NCBI RefSeq assembly: GCF_030915445.1
Contig: NZ_CP133264.1
Coordinates: forward strand, 5,179,208-5,243,207
Source of the DNA: Clostridium sp. OS1-26
Lineage (GTDB): Bacteria; Bacillota; Clostridia; Clostridiales; Clostridiaceae
DNA length: 64,000 nucleotides
Reading direction: 5' to 3'
The notes below the pieces were generated by a model, which did no database searches, had not been told where the DNA came from, and was given only the letters and a program-made list of their open reading frames with translations. Shown here one piece after another: positions 1 to 8,444 of this stretch; within the stretch, counting starts at the first letter, position 1, and every line of letters begins with the position of its first letter. Both the position numbers and the translations under genes were made by a program.

Positions 1-47
1 TTTCATGCCAATAATAAATTCTCTAATTTTCATGACATATAGTTTAT

Positions 48-90
48 ATTTTATCATTTTGAAAACATTTTTGTTTCAAAATGATAAAAT
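48..90. terminator. Inverted repeat, probable terminator of an upstream gene
   Basis: Two arms of about 17 bases (ATTTTATCATTTTGAAA and its complement) flank a short T-rich loop, with T- or A-rich sequence on both sides. It would work as an intrinsic terminator for a gene ending before the window. Bases 1-47 hold no gene I can see. Confidence 0.5.
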
Positions 91-151
91 TTCTAAAATA
101 AATTTCATTTCGAAACAATGTTTGTAAGTCTAACCTATTGAATACTAACTT

Positions 152-288
152 AGTTTTATCCGATGTCTACCGCCACTAACACCCCAACTTCTTAAAGTTG
201 GGGATAAGTGGCGCTACGCCCCTGGATAACGGCTTCTAAGCTTCAGATGGAGTTTAAAACTCCACCTGAAACCAAGAATCCTGTTTAT
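152..288 (-). repeat. Structured non-coding element, copy A (tnpB omega-RNA / IS right-end-like)
   Basis: Read on the minus strand, the element opens with an imperfect hairpin of about 25 base pairs (GGATTCTTGG... pairing with ...TTAGAAGCC). Next comes an outer stem GTTATCC/GGATAAAAC that encloses a long hairpin, GCGCCACT-CCCCAACTT paired with AAGTTGGGG-AGTGGCG. The same sequence recurs in opposite orientation at 51853-52143. The compact nested-hairpin layout, conserved copies and lack of coding potential resemble the RNA-encoding right end of IS200/IS605- or IS607-type tnpB elements. No tnpB or tnpA lies next to it, so it would be a solo end or a decayed copy. The similarity in sequence between the two copies is seen directly; the tnpB link is inference. 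Confidence 0.5.
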
Positions 289-355
289 ATATGAATTTTC
301 TAAACTCAGCATAAAAGCTTCCCAATTCTATAGTTTGGAAAGCTTTTCATTTAAC

Positions 356-817
356 CTATTTTGCTATTGTTAATTTTTTATCTTCAGATCGTATTTCTAC
401 ATTGTCTAATCCATTTTCCTCTAATTCTCTTTCATATTTTTCTTCTAATTTACAAACTAACTTTAGAAAATCATTAAAATTTTCCTCATTTATATCTTCT
501 TTAAGCTTTTTGGCAGCATCTCTTCTAGCCATTTCAATTGGGAGCTTGGACCAGAATACATAATCATCATATTCATAAATTTTTTCTCTCATATGCTCAT
601 CAAACTTTTTAGTTGGAAAGTATTCCTTAAATTCCTCATCATACTCTACATAATCTTGCCATCCATATTCTTTTGCAAGAGAATATATATAGTACTCAAG
701 TCCCTCATAATCTTTATTTATCTCTTCTTGATCCCTAAAGCCATTAATTAAGATGTTCCCAGCATAAACCAAATCCATTAAAAGCTTATACTGCTTTTTA
801 GTAAATTCTACTTTCAT
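356..817 (-). CDS. Conserved hypothetical protein, acidic, 153 aa
   Basis: I do not recognise a named domain. The protein is small, soluble, and rich in Glu, Asp, Lys and Tyr, with no signal peptide or membrane segment. Predicted helices near the C-terminus (around residues 95-140) carry many charged residues. The start is supported by an AAGGGG ribosome binding site about ten bases before the ATG. It stands alone: the structured repeat lies downstream and about 280 bases of AT-rich DNA without a gene lie upstream. Similar short acidic proteins are common in Firmicutes, but I cannot give a function. Confidence 0.75.
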   Translation of the reverse strand: MKVEFTKKQYKLLMDLVYAGNILINGFRDQEEINKDYEGLEYYIYSLAKEYGWQDYVEYDEEFKEYFPTKKFDEHMREKIYEYDDYVFWSKLPIEMARRDAAKKLKEDINEENFNDFLKLVCKLEEKYERELEENGLDNVEIRSEDKKLTIAK

Positions 818-1099
818 AACACATATCCCCTTTATATTATATTATGTAAATATGCAGAATATTTATAAATTTAATTTATTTCTATAATACTATACTAACT
901 TATTTCTATTAATTTTTCCATGAATTTCACAGTTTATTAACCTATTATTTAAAATTTTTATTAAATTAATTTACTTATAACCCTTATAATTTATTATAAT
1001 TATGCTGTAAAACTTATTTTTCATTAAATAAAACGGTAAATAGAGTCATTTGGTTAAATTATGATTTATTTACATACTATAACCAAACAACTCAATGTT

Positions 1100-1246
1100 T
1101 TACTTAAATATTCTAAATTTAGCTCTTGTCCCATCTTTTTGACTGTTAAACATAGCCATTATATCTTCTTTATCTATAATACGTATATCGCCATTTATAT
1201 TTCCAATTATCATATCTTTAGATGGATTGCTGCGTCTTCTTATCAT
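1100..1246 (-). CDS. Small hypothetical protein, 48 aa
   Basis: This short minus-strand frame begins MIRRRSNPSKDMIIGNING and ends with the basic segment RAKFRIFK. A good GAAAGGAG ribosome binding site sits nine bases before the ATG, and the codon use matches neighbouring genes. The N-terminus is strongly basic (RRR) and there is no membrane segment. I do not recognise the family. The open frame on the opposite strand over the same bases has no ribosome binding site and is a shadow. The stretch 1247-1514 downstream of its start holds no other gene that I can see. Confidence 0.55.
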   Translation of the reverse strand: MIRRRSNPSKDMIIGNINGDIRIIDKEDIMAMFNSQKDGTRAKFRIFK

Positions 1247-1514
1247 TTTACAACACTCCTTTCTAAAAATATAATATCCTTCTAGAAAGCTTTTATCCTA
1301 GTATTTAATATCCTAATTAGCAATGCTTCTGCTATTTTTGGAAACAAAAATAAATTATTAAATTAATTTTATATAACTTAAAATTTATATATCTTATAAA
1401 TTATTTTACCTTTTGTAGCATCTCTTAAAACTTTAATTATTTCTTTTATCAAGAAATTTAATGGTGCACAATCACTTCTTAAGTCTCCACAGACATCTGT
1501 GTTATTTCTTTAAA

Positions 1515-2144
1515 TTATCCTGCTAATATTTTATACGAACTTATAATTTCTATAGGTTTTACGCCTTGAGAAATAAGCTTTATGATATCTGACTTTATGC
1601 TATCATATCTTTCGAAAGTATTTTTAGCTTTTTCAACATTGCTATTATGATAAACCTTCCAATAACCTACAAGTAAACATTCTCTAGTGGGACAGTTTGA
1701 AAATATAGCTACATCCTCTACAGGATACCCCAGGAAGATTCCTATTTCATGAGGACAAATTTTTTTAAAGCGTTGACTTAAAAGAGTTAAGTATTCCTCT
1801 AAATTCATATTTCCCTCATATCCAAATCTTTTTAAAAAATATATATTTCTTTTCTTCTTTAAAACCTCTAATAACATATTTTCATCGTAAAATAGTACAA
1901 CTGAGCTTTCCTCACTAATGTTTAATTCAAAAAATTTTATTTTTAATTTACCTTTTAATTCATGTTTAACTTCTTCCCATACTTTCTTTTGATTTCGATT
2001 ATATTTATTAAATATTAACAAAGAAGAAGGTTTTTCACCTGCTAATGTCGGTCCAATACTATGGGCTATTGTTGAAAATAAATAATCCTTTTCATTAAAG
2101 TTTTTTACAATATTTATATAATCAATTAATTTCTCTTTTACCAT
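1515..2144 (-). CDS. DUF3793 family protein, 209 aa
   Basis: The central motif CPHEIGIFLGYPVEDV and the following C-LLVGYWKVY segment with a late ERYD are the marks of the clostridial DUF3793 family. Function is unknown. The protein is cytosolic, with no signal peptide. The conserved Cys-Pro-His and a second Cys pair (NCPTREC, about residue 150) could bind metal, but that is inference. The start ATG has an AAGGAG site seven bases upstream. A near-consensus Fur box lies about 150 bases upstream, which suggests iron control; members of this family are often found near iron or flavodoxin genes. It is transcribed alone, divergently from degV. Confidence 0.8.
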   Translation of the reverse strand: MVKEKLIDYINIVKNFNEKDYLFSTIAHSIGPTLAGEKPSSLLIFNKYNRNQKKVWEEVKHELKGKLKIKFFELNISEESSVVLFYDENMLLEVLKKKRNIYFLKRFGYEGNMNLEEYLTLLSQRFKKICPHEIGIFLGYPVEDVAIFSNCPTRECLLVGYWKVYHNSNVEKAKNTFERYDSIKSDIIKLISQGVKPIEIISSYKILAG

Positions 2145-2290
2145 AATCCTATTCTCCTTTAAGTTACTTTAAAATATCTTGCTACTATTACGCTATTACT
2201 AATTTATTTCTTTCTAATTATAGTTTGTAAATGCATAATAAATTTTATATAGTTTATCTTTAGAAATATTTAATAACACTTTTATACAAT

Positions 2291-2311
2291 TGATAACGAT
2301 TCTCATTATCA
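2291..2311. promoter_or_regulatory. Fur box
   Basis: TGATAACGATTCTCATTATCA matches the 19-base Fur consensus GATAATGATAATCATTATC at 16 positions. It lies in the 420-base gap between the divergent DUF3793 gene (147 bases away) and degV (256 bases away). DUF3793 is the more likely target. I see nothing else in this gap. Confidence 0.75.
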
Positions 2312-2566
2312 TATTAATTTTAATATCTTCTTTGATTTCTGTCAATAAACACTATACACTTTCAGCCAAAACTTTTAACTGATATATAAAATGATTTTCT
2401 TGAATTCTTCTTAATTTTAGGCATGTTTTTCCAAACAATACGGGATTAATCATTAAAGGCTCTGTGTACATTTTAGAATTTTTGATTGTGTTTTGTAGAA
2501 TTTCATTATAAAATAAAGTAAAAGCAATAAATTTGTCAAAATATCAATATAATTAAGAGGTAAAAA

Positions 2567-3454
2567 ATGAAAAAATTCAAAATAATTACTGATAGTTGTT
2601 GTGATTTACCCACGGCATATATTAAAGAACTGGATATTCCTTTTATTAGCTTAACCTATCATTATAATAGCATTGAAAGGCTTGATGATTTTGGCATAAG
2701 CTATTCATTAGAAAACTTTTATGAGGATATAAGAAATGGCGAAATGCCAAAAACCTCACAACCTAGTACCCAATCATTTTATAACGAATTTAAAAAAGTA
2801 CTTGATGAAGGAAAAGATATATTATATATAGGTGCTTCCAGCGGTTTAAGTGGTACTGTAAATAGTGCAAACATAGCAAAAAACATGTTACAAGAAGATT
2901 ATCCTAACTTAAGAATTTGTATAATTGATATTTTAACAGCATCTTTAGGACAAGGCTTAATGGTTTTAAAGTCGCTGGAGATGCAAAAGCAAGGAGCTTC
3001 TATTGATGATATAATAAATTACTTAGAAAAATTTAGACAAAATCTAAATACTTTTATGATAGTAAATGATATCAATTATTTAAGAAAAGGTGGAAGAATA
3101 TCTGCAACTGCTGCATTTGCTGGCATGTTATTAAATATAAAACCTTTCTTAACAATAAGCAACATTGGCAAAGTGCTTCCTTTAAACAAGCTTAGAGGAA
3201 GAAAAAAGGCTTTGAATGCTCTTTTTGAAAAGGTTTTAGAAAAAATAGAGAACCCCGAAGATCAGACTATAGCTATATCTCATGGAGATTGCATAGAGGA
3301 TGCCTTAACATTAAAAAATCTCATATTAAGCAAAATAAAAATTAAAAATGTAATAATGAGTTATATTGGACCTGTGGTAGGTTCTTATGGCGGACCGGGC
3401 GCACTTGCTGTATTCTTTTTAGGTAAAGAAAGAGATATTCATGTTGAAACTTAA
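2567..3454 (+). CDS. DegV family fatty-acid-binding protein
   Basis: DegV proteins bind a fatty acid and, as FakB subunits, present it to the kinase FakA for phosphorylation. Family marks visible here are the N-terminal TDSCCDLP, SQPSTQSFYNEF near residue 63, GASSGLSGT with the ligand-contacting Ser, LRKGGRIS near residue 167, and a C-terminal IGPVVGSYGGPGALAVFF. The length of 295 aa is typical. The ATG has GAGG seven bases upstream. The gene stands alone and ends in a strong terminator. A second degV at 50070-50928 on the other strand is frameshifted, so this is the intact paralogue in the window. Confidence 0.92.
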   Translation: MKKFKIITDSCCDLPTAYIKELDIPFISLTYHYNSIERLDDFGISYSLENFYEDIRNGEMPKTSQPSTQSFYNEFKKVLDEGKDILYIGASSGLSGTVNSANIAKNMLQEDYPNLRICIIDILTASLGQGLMVLKSLEMQKQGASIDDIINYLEKFRQNLNTFMIVNDINYLRKGGRISATAAFAGMLLNIKPFLTISNIGKVLPLNKLRGRKKALNALFEKVLEKIENPEDQTIAISHGDCIEDALTLKNLILSKIKIKNVIMSYIGPVVGSYGGPGALAVFFLGKERDIHVET

Positions 3455-3472
3455 AATTTAGAATATAATTAT

Positions 3473-3502
3473 AAAAGTCCTAGCTTTTTCTAGGGCTTTT
3501 TA
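3473..3502 (+). terminator. Terminator after degV
   Basis: AAAAGTCCTAG pairs with CTAGGGCTTTT around a T-rich loop, followed by a T-rich run. The pairing extends outward into ATAATTAT on both sides, so it could act in both directions. Confidence 0.8.
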
Positions 3503-3733
3503 TAATTATCTTTATAATATAACAGTTAAATCTTATAAAGATAATATATAATTCATTTAAATATAATATTGTCTATTTTATAAATAATATTATATTATAT
3601 CGTAATTTTTATTACTTATCATTCTAAGTATTACATCTTATGGATAGTTTCCCTCTAATTTTATAGTGTAATAATTTTAAAACTGTGCAAACTGTGATTA
3701 TAAGACATATAAAAATTTTATAAATTTAAGGAG

Positions 3734-3780
3734 GTTAAAGTCCTAAATGGACTTTAACGGGTAATTTTGCTAAATTACCC
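3734..3780 (+). promoter_or_regulatory. Structured leader of the SASP gene: two tandem hairpins and a mini-ORF
   Basis: Two adjacent perfect hairpins, GTTAAAGTCC/GGACTTTAAC (3734-3758) and GGGTAATTT/AAATTACCC (3759-3780), lie just before the SASP ribosome binding site. A second AAGGAGG sits directly in front of the first hairpin, eleven bases before ATGGACTTTAACGGGTAA (3747-3764), a possible five-residue leader peptide MDFNG. The layout suggests mRNA stabilisation or translational control. The 280 bases between this leader and the degV terminator hold no gene; a CATATAA at about 3706 could be a forespore-type -10, but no clear -35 partner is visible. Confidence 0.5.
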
Positions 3781-3810
3781 CGTGTTCCTACTAAAAGGAG
3801 GAAGTAACTT

Positions 3811-4008
3811 ATGGCAAGTAGAGGTAATAGAGTTTTAGTTCCACAAGCAAAAGAAGGTCTAAACAGATTTAAAATGGAATCTGCTAGTGAAGTAGGCGTA
3901 AACTTAAAAGAAGGCTATAATGGAGATCTTACTTCCAGAGAAGCAGGTTCAATAGGCGGAAACATGGTTAAAAAAATGGTAGAAGCTTACGAACAAGGTT
4001 TAAAATAA
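3811..4008 (+). CDS. Alpha/beta-type small acid-soluble spore protein
   Basis: SASPs coat and protect spore DNA against UV and heat and are degraded at germination by the protease GPR. The 65-aa protein has the family core: EGLNRFKMESASEVGVNLKE with the GPR recognition region (MESASE), then GYNGDLTSREAGSIGGNMVKKM, the DNA-binding helix segment. Length is normal for the family. AAAGGAGG sits nine bases before the ATG. It is a single-gene unit with an unusual hairpin leader and a terminator behind it. Expression is expected in the forespore under sigma-G, from family knowledge. Confidence 0.97.
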   Translation: MASRGNRVLVPQAKEGLNRFKMESASEVGVNLKEGYNGDLTSREAGSIGGNMVKKMVEAYEQGLK

Positions 4009-4023
4009 TATAGACAAAATAAT

Positions 4024-4100
4024 AACTATATATGTTTATAAAAACATATATAGTTACCATGAATTTGAGTTAGGTAATTTTTAAATTACCTAACTTTATT
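4024..4100. terminator. Two convergent terminators between SASP and the chemoreceptor gene
   Basis: A hairpin AACTATATATGTTT/AAACATATATAGTT (4024-4055) is followed by GTTAGGTAATTT/AAATTACCTAAC (4069-4094) with a T-rich tail. The second ends within a few bases of the stop codon of the opposing gene and can serve both directions. Confidence 0.75.
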
Positions 4101-6160
4101 TATATTTTAAATTGTTGTATTAAATCATTTAATCGCTCAGCAAGTTCCGCCTGGCTCTGCGATGCTTTTGCTACTTCTTCAATTGCAAAAGTATTTTCGT
4201 CCACACTTCCCATTATTTCCTGAGAACTTGCGGCAGATTCTTCTGCAATTGCTAATACATTTTCAATAGAACCACTTATATTACTTATAGATTCTGCTAC
4301 TAAAACAACAGCAGTATTTATCTCTCCTGCTATACTATTAATGAATTCAGCATCTTTTTCATACTGTAATCCTGTATCAACTAACAATTGATAATCTGGC
4401 TTTACATTGTTTTCAACAAAATTTAAAATTTCTTCAGCATTCTGTGAAAGGTTATTAAATACTTCTCTTACTTCAGTAACCATACTTTGTATACTCATAA
4501 CAGTTTGAGATGATTGTTCGGCAAGTTTCCTCACTTCCTCAGCAACTACAGCGAATCCTTTTCCATGTTCTCCAGATCTAGCAGCTTCTATTGCGGCATT
4601 TAATGCTAGTAAATTAGTTTGCTCTGCTATGCTTGCAATAGATTCAGCCATAATCTTTACATCATCAACTATTTTACCACTTTCAATAGCTTTGGCTATT
4701 TTTAAATGTTTTTCTTCATAAATTCCTATTGCTACCTTCATGGAATTTTGTCCTCTATCCTTTATTCGTGATGCACGACTTTGAATTTCCTGCGACGAAT
4801 TATTTACTTCTGTCGATTTATTTGTAAGATTACTTACAATAGAACTTATATCATCAACTGAAGCATTAATCTCCTCTGTAGCTGAGCTCAGTTCCTCGGT
4901 CCCTTTTGATACATTCTTTGTAGCTTCATTGATAGAATCCATCTTTGATGATATTTCCTCCATGGTAGCTGATAATTCTTCACTGGAAGAACTGATTTCC
5001 CCAGAACTGTCATCTATTTGTGTTATTAACTTACTCATGCTTTCATTAGCTTTCGAAAGTTCCTTGGAAAGGCTTCCAAATTCGTCTTCTGAGTTGACTT
5101 CTATAGTTTTAGTTAAGTCTCCATTTCCAAGAGCTGTACCAAAATCAAGGATTCTTTTTATTGATGATGAAATATAATTACTAAACAATAATATTGCTAA
5201 TATTATAACTGCTATTGTAACTAAAATTACAGGAATAAGCTTATATATAAGAACACTAAGTGGTGAATACAATTCTTTCTCTGGCATTGTAAGTACAAGG
5301 ACCCATCCAGTTTCAGCTATAGGAGCCGAATAAATTATATTTTTCTCATTGTTATCAATAAAACTTCCTGTAGATTTTTTTCCTGACATTATATTTTTTG
5401 ATAGATCAGCAAGACTTTTATTGTTATCTTCCTGTAGTTTCGTCTTCATAATTTTTGAAGAATCATTTCCTGCTATATAAATTCCATCCTTATCTACAAG
5501 AAATGCTTTACCAGTTTGTCCAACTTTTATTTCCTTAATCATCTTTTGAATTCTAGTTAAGTCTATATCTGCAGTTGTTACACCTAAAAATTTTTTATCC
5601 TTATCATAAAATGGTACTGCTACAGTTACCATTGATATCTTCGTTACATCATCTAAATATGGAGGTGTCCAAACTGCTTTTCCATCAGAATTTGCTCCTG
5701 CCTTATACCAACTCTGCTCTGGATAGTTGTAACTTTCGGCATTATAGTCATCCGTATAAACTAAATTTCCTTTATCTTTATATGCATATGGTCCAAAATA
5801 TTTAGTATCGGCTCTATATTTATATGGCTCAAACCATACCCCTGCACCAAGAGTCTCATCGTTAGAATTTATATAAGATTTTAGCATTGATACATACTGC
5901 TCTTTATCCATAGTGTTCCCTACTACTTCTACTGTTCTTGCCAAAGTCACAGGAATTTTGCCGTGATTAGTAAGAGATTTTTCTATCGAAGAAACAGTAC
6001 TATCTAACTTTTCATTCATTTGTTTATCAATTTCATTATTTATAAGGTTTTTTGAGGTTTGATAACTTATTGCAGATAAACTTAACATAGATAGTATAAT
6101 TAATGGTAAGAGTAATGTTAATATTCTAGTTTTTATTTTTTTAAATTTAATTACTTTCAT
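4100..6160 (-). CDS. Methyl-accepting chemotaxis protein with dCache sensor
   Basis: A membrane chemoreceptor that senses an extracellular ligand and controls CheA. Order of parts: a transmembrane helix at about residues 10-32; an extracellular double Cache domain (about 35-300) with the typical GVWFEPY, YNYPEQSWY and VTVAVPFYDKDKKFLGVTTADI segments; a second membrane helix at about 305-330; a HAMP segment; and a cytoplasmic coiled coil with the CheA/CheW tip IAEQTNLLALNAAIEAAR near residue 511. The true start is the ATG at 6160, with GAGGTG seven bases upstream; an in-frame GTG nine bases earlier lies inside that binding site. No che genes are nearby, so it is a stand-alone receptor. The ligand is unknown; dCache_1 receptors often bind amino acids. 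Confidence 0.93.
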   Translation of the reverse strand: MKVIKFKKIKTRILTLLLPLIILSMLSLSAISYQTSKNLINNEIDKQMNEKLDSTVSSIEKSLTNHGKIPVTLARTVEVVGNTMDKEQYVSMLKSYINSNDETLGAGVWFEPYKYRADTKYFGPYAYKDKGNLVYTDDYNAESYNYPEQSWYKAGANSDGKAVWTPPYLDDVTKISMVTVAVPFYDKDKKFLGVTTADIDLTRIQKMIKEIKVGQTGKAFLVDKDGIYIAGNDSSKIMKTKLQEDNNKSLADLSKNIMSGKKSTGSFIDNNEKNIIYSAPIAETGWVLVLTMPEKELYSPLSVLIYKLIPVILVTIAVIILAILLFSNYISSSIKRILDFGTALGNGDLTKTIEVNSEDEFGSLSKELSKANESMSKLITQIDDSSGEISSSSEELSATMEEISSKMDSINEATKNVSKGTEELSSATEEINASVDDISSIVSNLTNKSTEVNNSSQEIQSRASRIKDRGQNSMKVAIGIYEEKHLKIAKAIESGKIVDDVKIMAESIASIAEQTNLLALNAAIEAARSGEHGKGFAVVAEEVRKLAEQSSQTVMSIQSMVTEVREVFNNLSQNAEEILNFVENNVKPDYQLLVDTGLQYEKDAEFINSIAGEINTAVVLVAESISNISGSIENVLAIAEESAASSQEIMGSVDENTFAIEEVAKASQSQAELAERLNDLIQQFKI

Positions 6161-6341
6161 TAAAATCACCTCAAATAAAAATTTTGTCTTATCTTATTAG
6201 TATATTTTTATACTTTTACCCACTGCCAATAGCATTGCCAATGTTTATTTAACATCTCCCTTAATTAACGTTCGCTTACTAAATAATAATATGAAATTAT
6301 TTCTAATGCAATAGTTACTTTATAGGTTTTAATAAAAATTT

Positions 6342-6392
6342 ATAAGACACAGGCATATTAAAAGAACTACTTTCAATATGCCTGTGTCTTAT
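6342..6392. repeat. 18-base perfect inverted repeat in a divergent promoter region
   Basis: ATAAGACACAGGCATATT and its exact complement flank a 15-base spacer. It lies between two divergent genes, so it is not at the 3' end of either. It may be an operator, a small palindromic repeat, or a leftover terminator. The remaining 330 bases of this gap hold no gene that I can see. Confidence 0.5.
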
Positions 6393-6547
6393 TATTAAAT
6401 TCATTCCTACCCTCTTATATTTATCTAAACCTTCGTATATTTCTCATGAAAGGTTAATATTTAATCATTTTACATAAGTTAAATTTAATACATAAAACTG
6501 TATTAAATTTAAAATCAATATAAAATTTTAAAAGGAGCATAGACCTT

Positions 6548-6982
6548 ATGAAAAAAGATCAATTGTTTATGGTATCATCTACAGATATAGATATTACTCT
6601 AGATATAAACTCTGCGTGTTTACAACAGATAATTGCTAAAAGCAAATTAACTCAATTTATATATAACTACAGTGAAATTTCATCTAAACTTATTAACTTA
6701 AATAATAGAGAAGATATTATTGAATACATTGAAACTGTACTAGATAATAACCTAAACAGAAAAATTATTAACGCTACTCTTTCTAAAACAAGATTAGGAG
6801 AAAAAGCACCTAAAAAAAGTTTAAACTCCGAGCCTTCTAAAAACTTTTCTAGCTTTGATACAATGCTAGCAGTAAGAAATTTCCAAAATAAAAATCATAT
6901 CTCTTCAGGCGGCAAAATGGATATGCAAATATTTAATAAACTAAATTCATCTAAATTGAATCATGTAGAAGAAACTAGATAG
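6548..6982 (+). CDS. Hypothetical protein with weak peptidoglycan-binding-like tail, 144 aa
   Basis: I do not recognise a characterised family. The N-terminal 90 residues are hydrophilic, with many Asn, Ile and Lys. The C-terminal segment, FDTMLAVRNFQNKNHISSGGKMDMQIFNKL, has the spacing of the helical peptidoglycan-binding repeat (A-V-x-x-F-Q ... G-x-x-D ... L), but the match is weak and covers only part of that domain. There is no signal peptide. AAAAGGAG lies about ten bases before the ATG. It is a single-gene unit with its own terminator, divergent from the chemoreceptor. Confidence 0.6.
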   Translation: MKKDQLFMVSSTDIDITLDINSACLQQIIAKSKLTQFIYNYSEISSKLINLNNREDIIEYIETVLDNNLNRKIINATLSKTRLGEKAPKKSLNSEPSKNFSSFDTMLAVRNFQNKNHISSGGKMDMQIFNKLNSSKLNHVEETR

Positions 6983-6995
6983 TTTTAGAATTAAC

Positions 6996-7032
6996 TATAG
7001 GGGTACTAGACGGTCAGTTAGTGCCCCTATAT
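6996..7032. terminator. Convergent terminator between the 6548 gene and acoL
   Basis: TATAGGGGTACTA pairs with TTAGTGCCCCTATA around a short loop, between two converging genes. Confidence 0.65.
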
Positions 7033-7041
7033 ATTGAATAA

Positions 7042-8431
7042 TTACTCATTTAGTATGTGAATAGCCTCTTTGTTAACTGCAAGTACAGCTTCTTTCATCG
7101 CTTCACCTACAGTCGGGTGGGCATGTACTGTTGTAATTATTTCTTCTGTAGTAGCTTCTAATCTCAGCGCTAACGCAGCTTCAGCTATTAAATCTGTTGC
7201 TCTTGGTCCAAGTATATGAACTCCGAGTATTTCATCATACTTTTTATCCGAAATAACTTTTATTATTCCTGTAGTTTCATTCATTATAAGGGATTTTCCA
7301 TTGGCTATTAGCGGAAACTTACCCACTTTGTAATCTATACCTTTCTCCTTTGCCTGCTCTTCAGTTAATCCAACGGTCGCTAATTCAGGTTTAGTGTATA
7401 CGCAAGCGGGTACAGCTTTATAATCCATTTCTTTGTTTTCCCCCATTATATTTTCTACAGCTACTATTCCTTGATCTGAAGCCACATGTGCCAGCATATT
7501 TTTGCCTGTACAGTCACCAATTGCATATATGTTTTTAATATTTGTCTCCATTTTGTCATTAACTACAATGTAATTTTTTTCTGTCTTTATACCTACAGCT
7601 TCTAAATTTAAATCCTTAATATTTGCTGTTCTTCCTACAGCAATTAAAACTTTTTCTGCGTTAACGACTAAATCTTTTTCACCAGAAAAGCTAACTTGAA
7701 GGCCTTCAGAACTCTCTTCAATTTTTGTGACCTTGTGGTTGGTGTGTATTTCAATACCATCTTTTATTAATTTATTCTTAAGCATTTCCTGAAATTTCCC
7801 TATCTATTGGTGGCAAAATATGCCGCATCATTTCAATAACAGTTACCTTACAGTTCATGCTGTTAAAAATATTAGCCAATTCTATACCTATTACTCCTCC
7901 ACCAATAACAACAAGACTACTAGGCACTTTCTCCAAATTTAATGCACCTGTGCTATCAATTACTCCTGTAAGCTCTTTTCCTTCTATAGGTGGTATAAAT
8001 GTCCTGGAGCCAGATGCTATTACTAATTTATCATATTTAATTTCTTCTGTAGTCCCATCCTCTTTTACAGCTAGAACCACGTTATCTGCTTGAAGTTTTC
8101 CATTTCCGTTAATGACCTTTACTTTATTGGCTGTGAGTAAACCTGAAACTCCTGATACAAGTCTTTTTATTATATAATTTTTTCTGCTTTGAAGCTTACT
8201 CCAATTAACTTTTGCGCTGCCTTCAATATCTATTCCTATCTTTTTAGCTTCTTTAAGCTCTTCTAATAAATCAGATGTATGTGCTAATACCTTGGTCGGT
8301 ATGCATCCAACATTCAAACAAGTTCCCCCAACCTTTTCTTTTTCAATTAATGTTACTTCAGCACCTAATTGCGCTGCTCGAATTGCAGCAACATATCCAC
8401 CTGGTCCCCCACCTACAATAACTAACTTCAT
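7042..8431 (-). pseudogene. acoL: Dihydrolipoamide dehydrogenase (E3 of acetoin dehydrogenase), frameshifted
   Basis: E3 reoxidises the dihydrolipoyl group of E2 using FAD and NAD. The N-terminal half has the FAD motif VIVGGGPGGYVAA and the redox disulphide GGTCLNVGCIPTK; the NAD-binding IGGGVIGIEL follows. The C-terminal half has the second FAD motif ending AIGDCTG and the catalytic HAHPTVGEAMKEA. The two halves lie in different frames. Near 7785 the reading runs PPIDREIS then GNA and stop, where one fewer G would restore PPIDREISEMLKNK. So one extra base splits the gene. It is the last gene of the aco operon, 14 bases after acoC. The start is taken at MKLVIVGGG, nine bases after GGGAG. It is either a real loss, covered by another E3 elsewhere, or a sequence error. 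Confidence 0.93.
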
Positions 8432-8444
8432 ACTCATCATCTCC

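Noticed and set aside
1061..1285. Plus-strand 74-codon frame
   Set aside because: It has no ribosome binding site and overlaps the minus-strand 48-codon gene, which has a strong one.
1488..1501. CACAGACATCTGTG palindrome as a terminator of the DUF3793 gene
   Set aside because: The stem is only six base pairs with almost no loop and no T-run after it.
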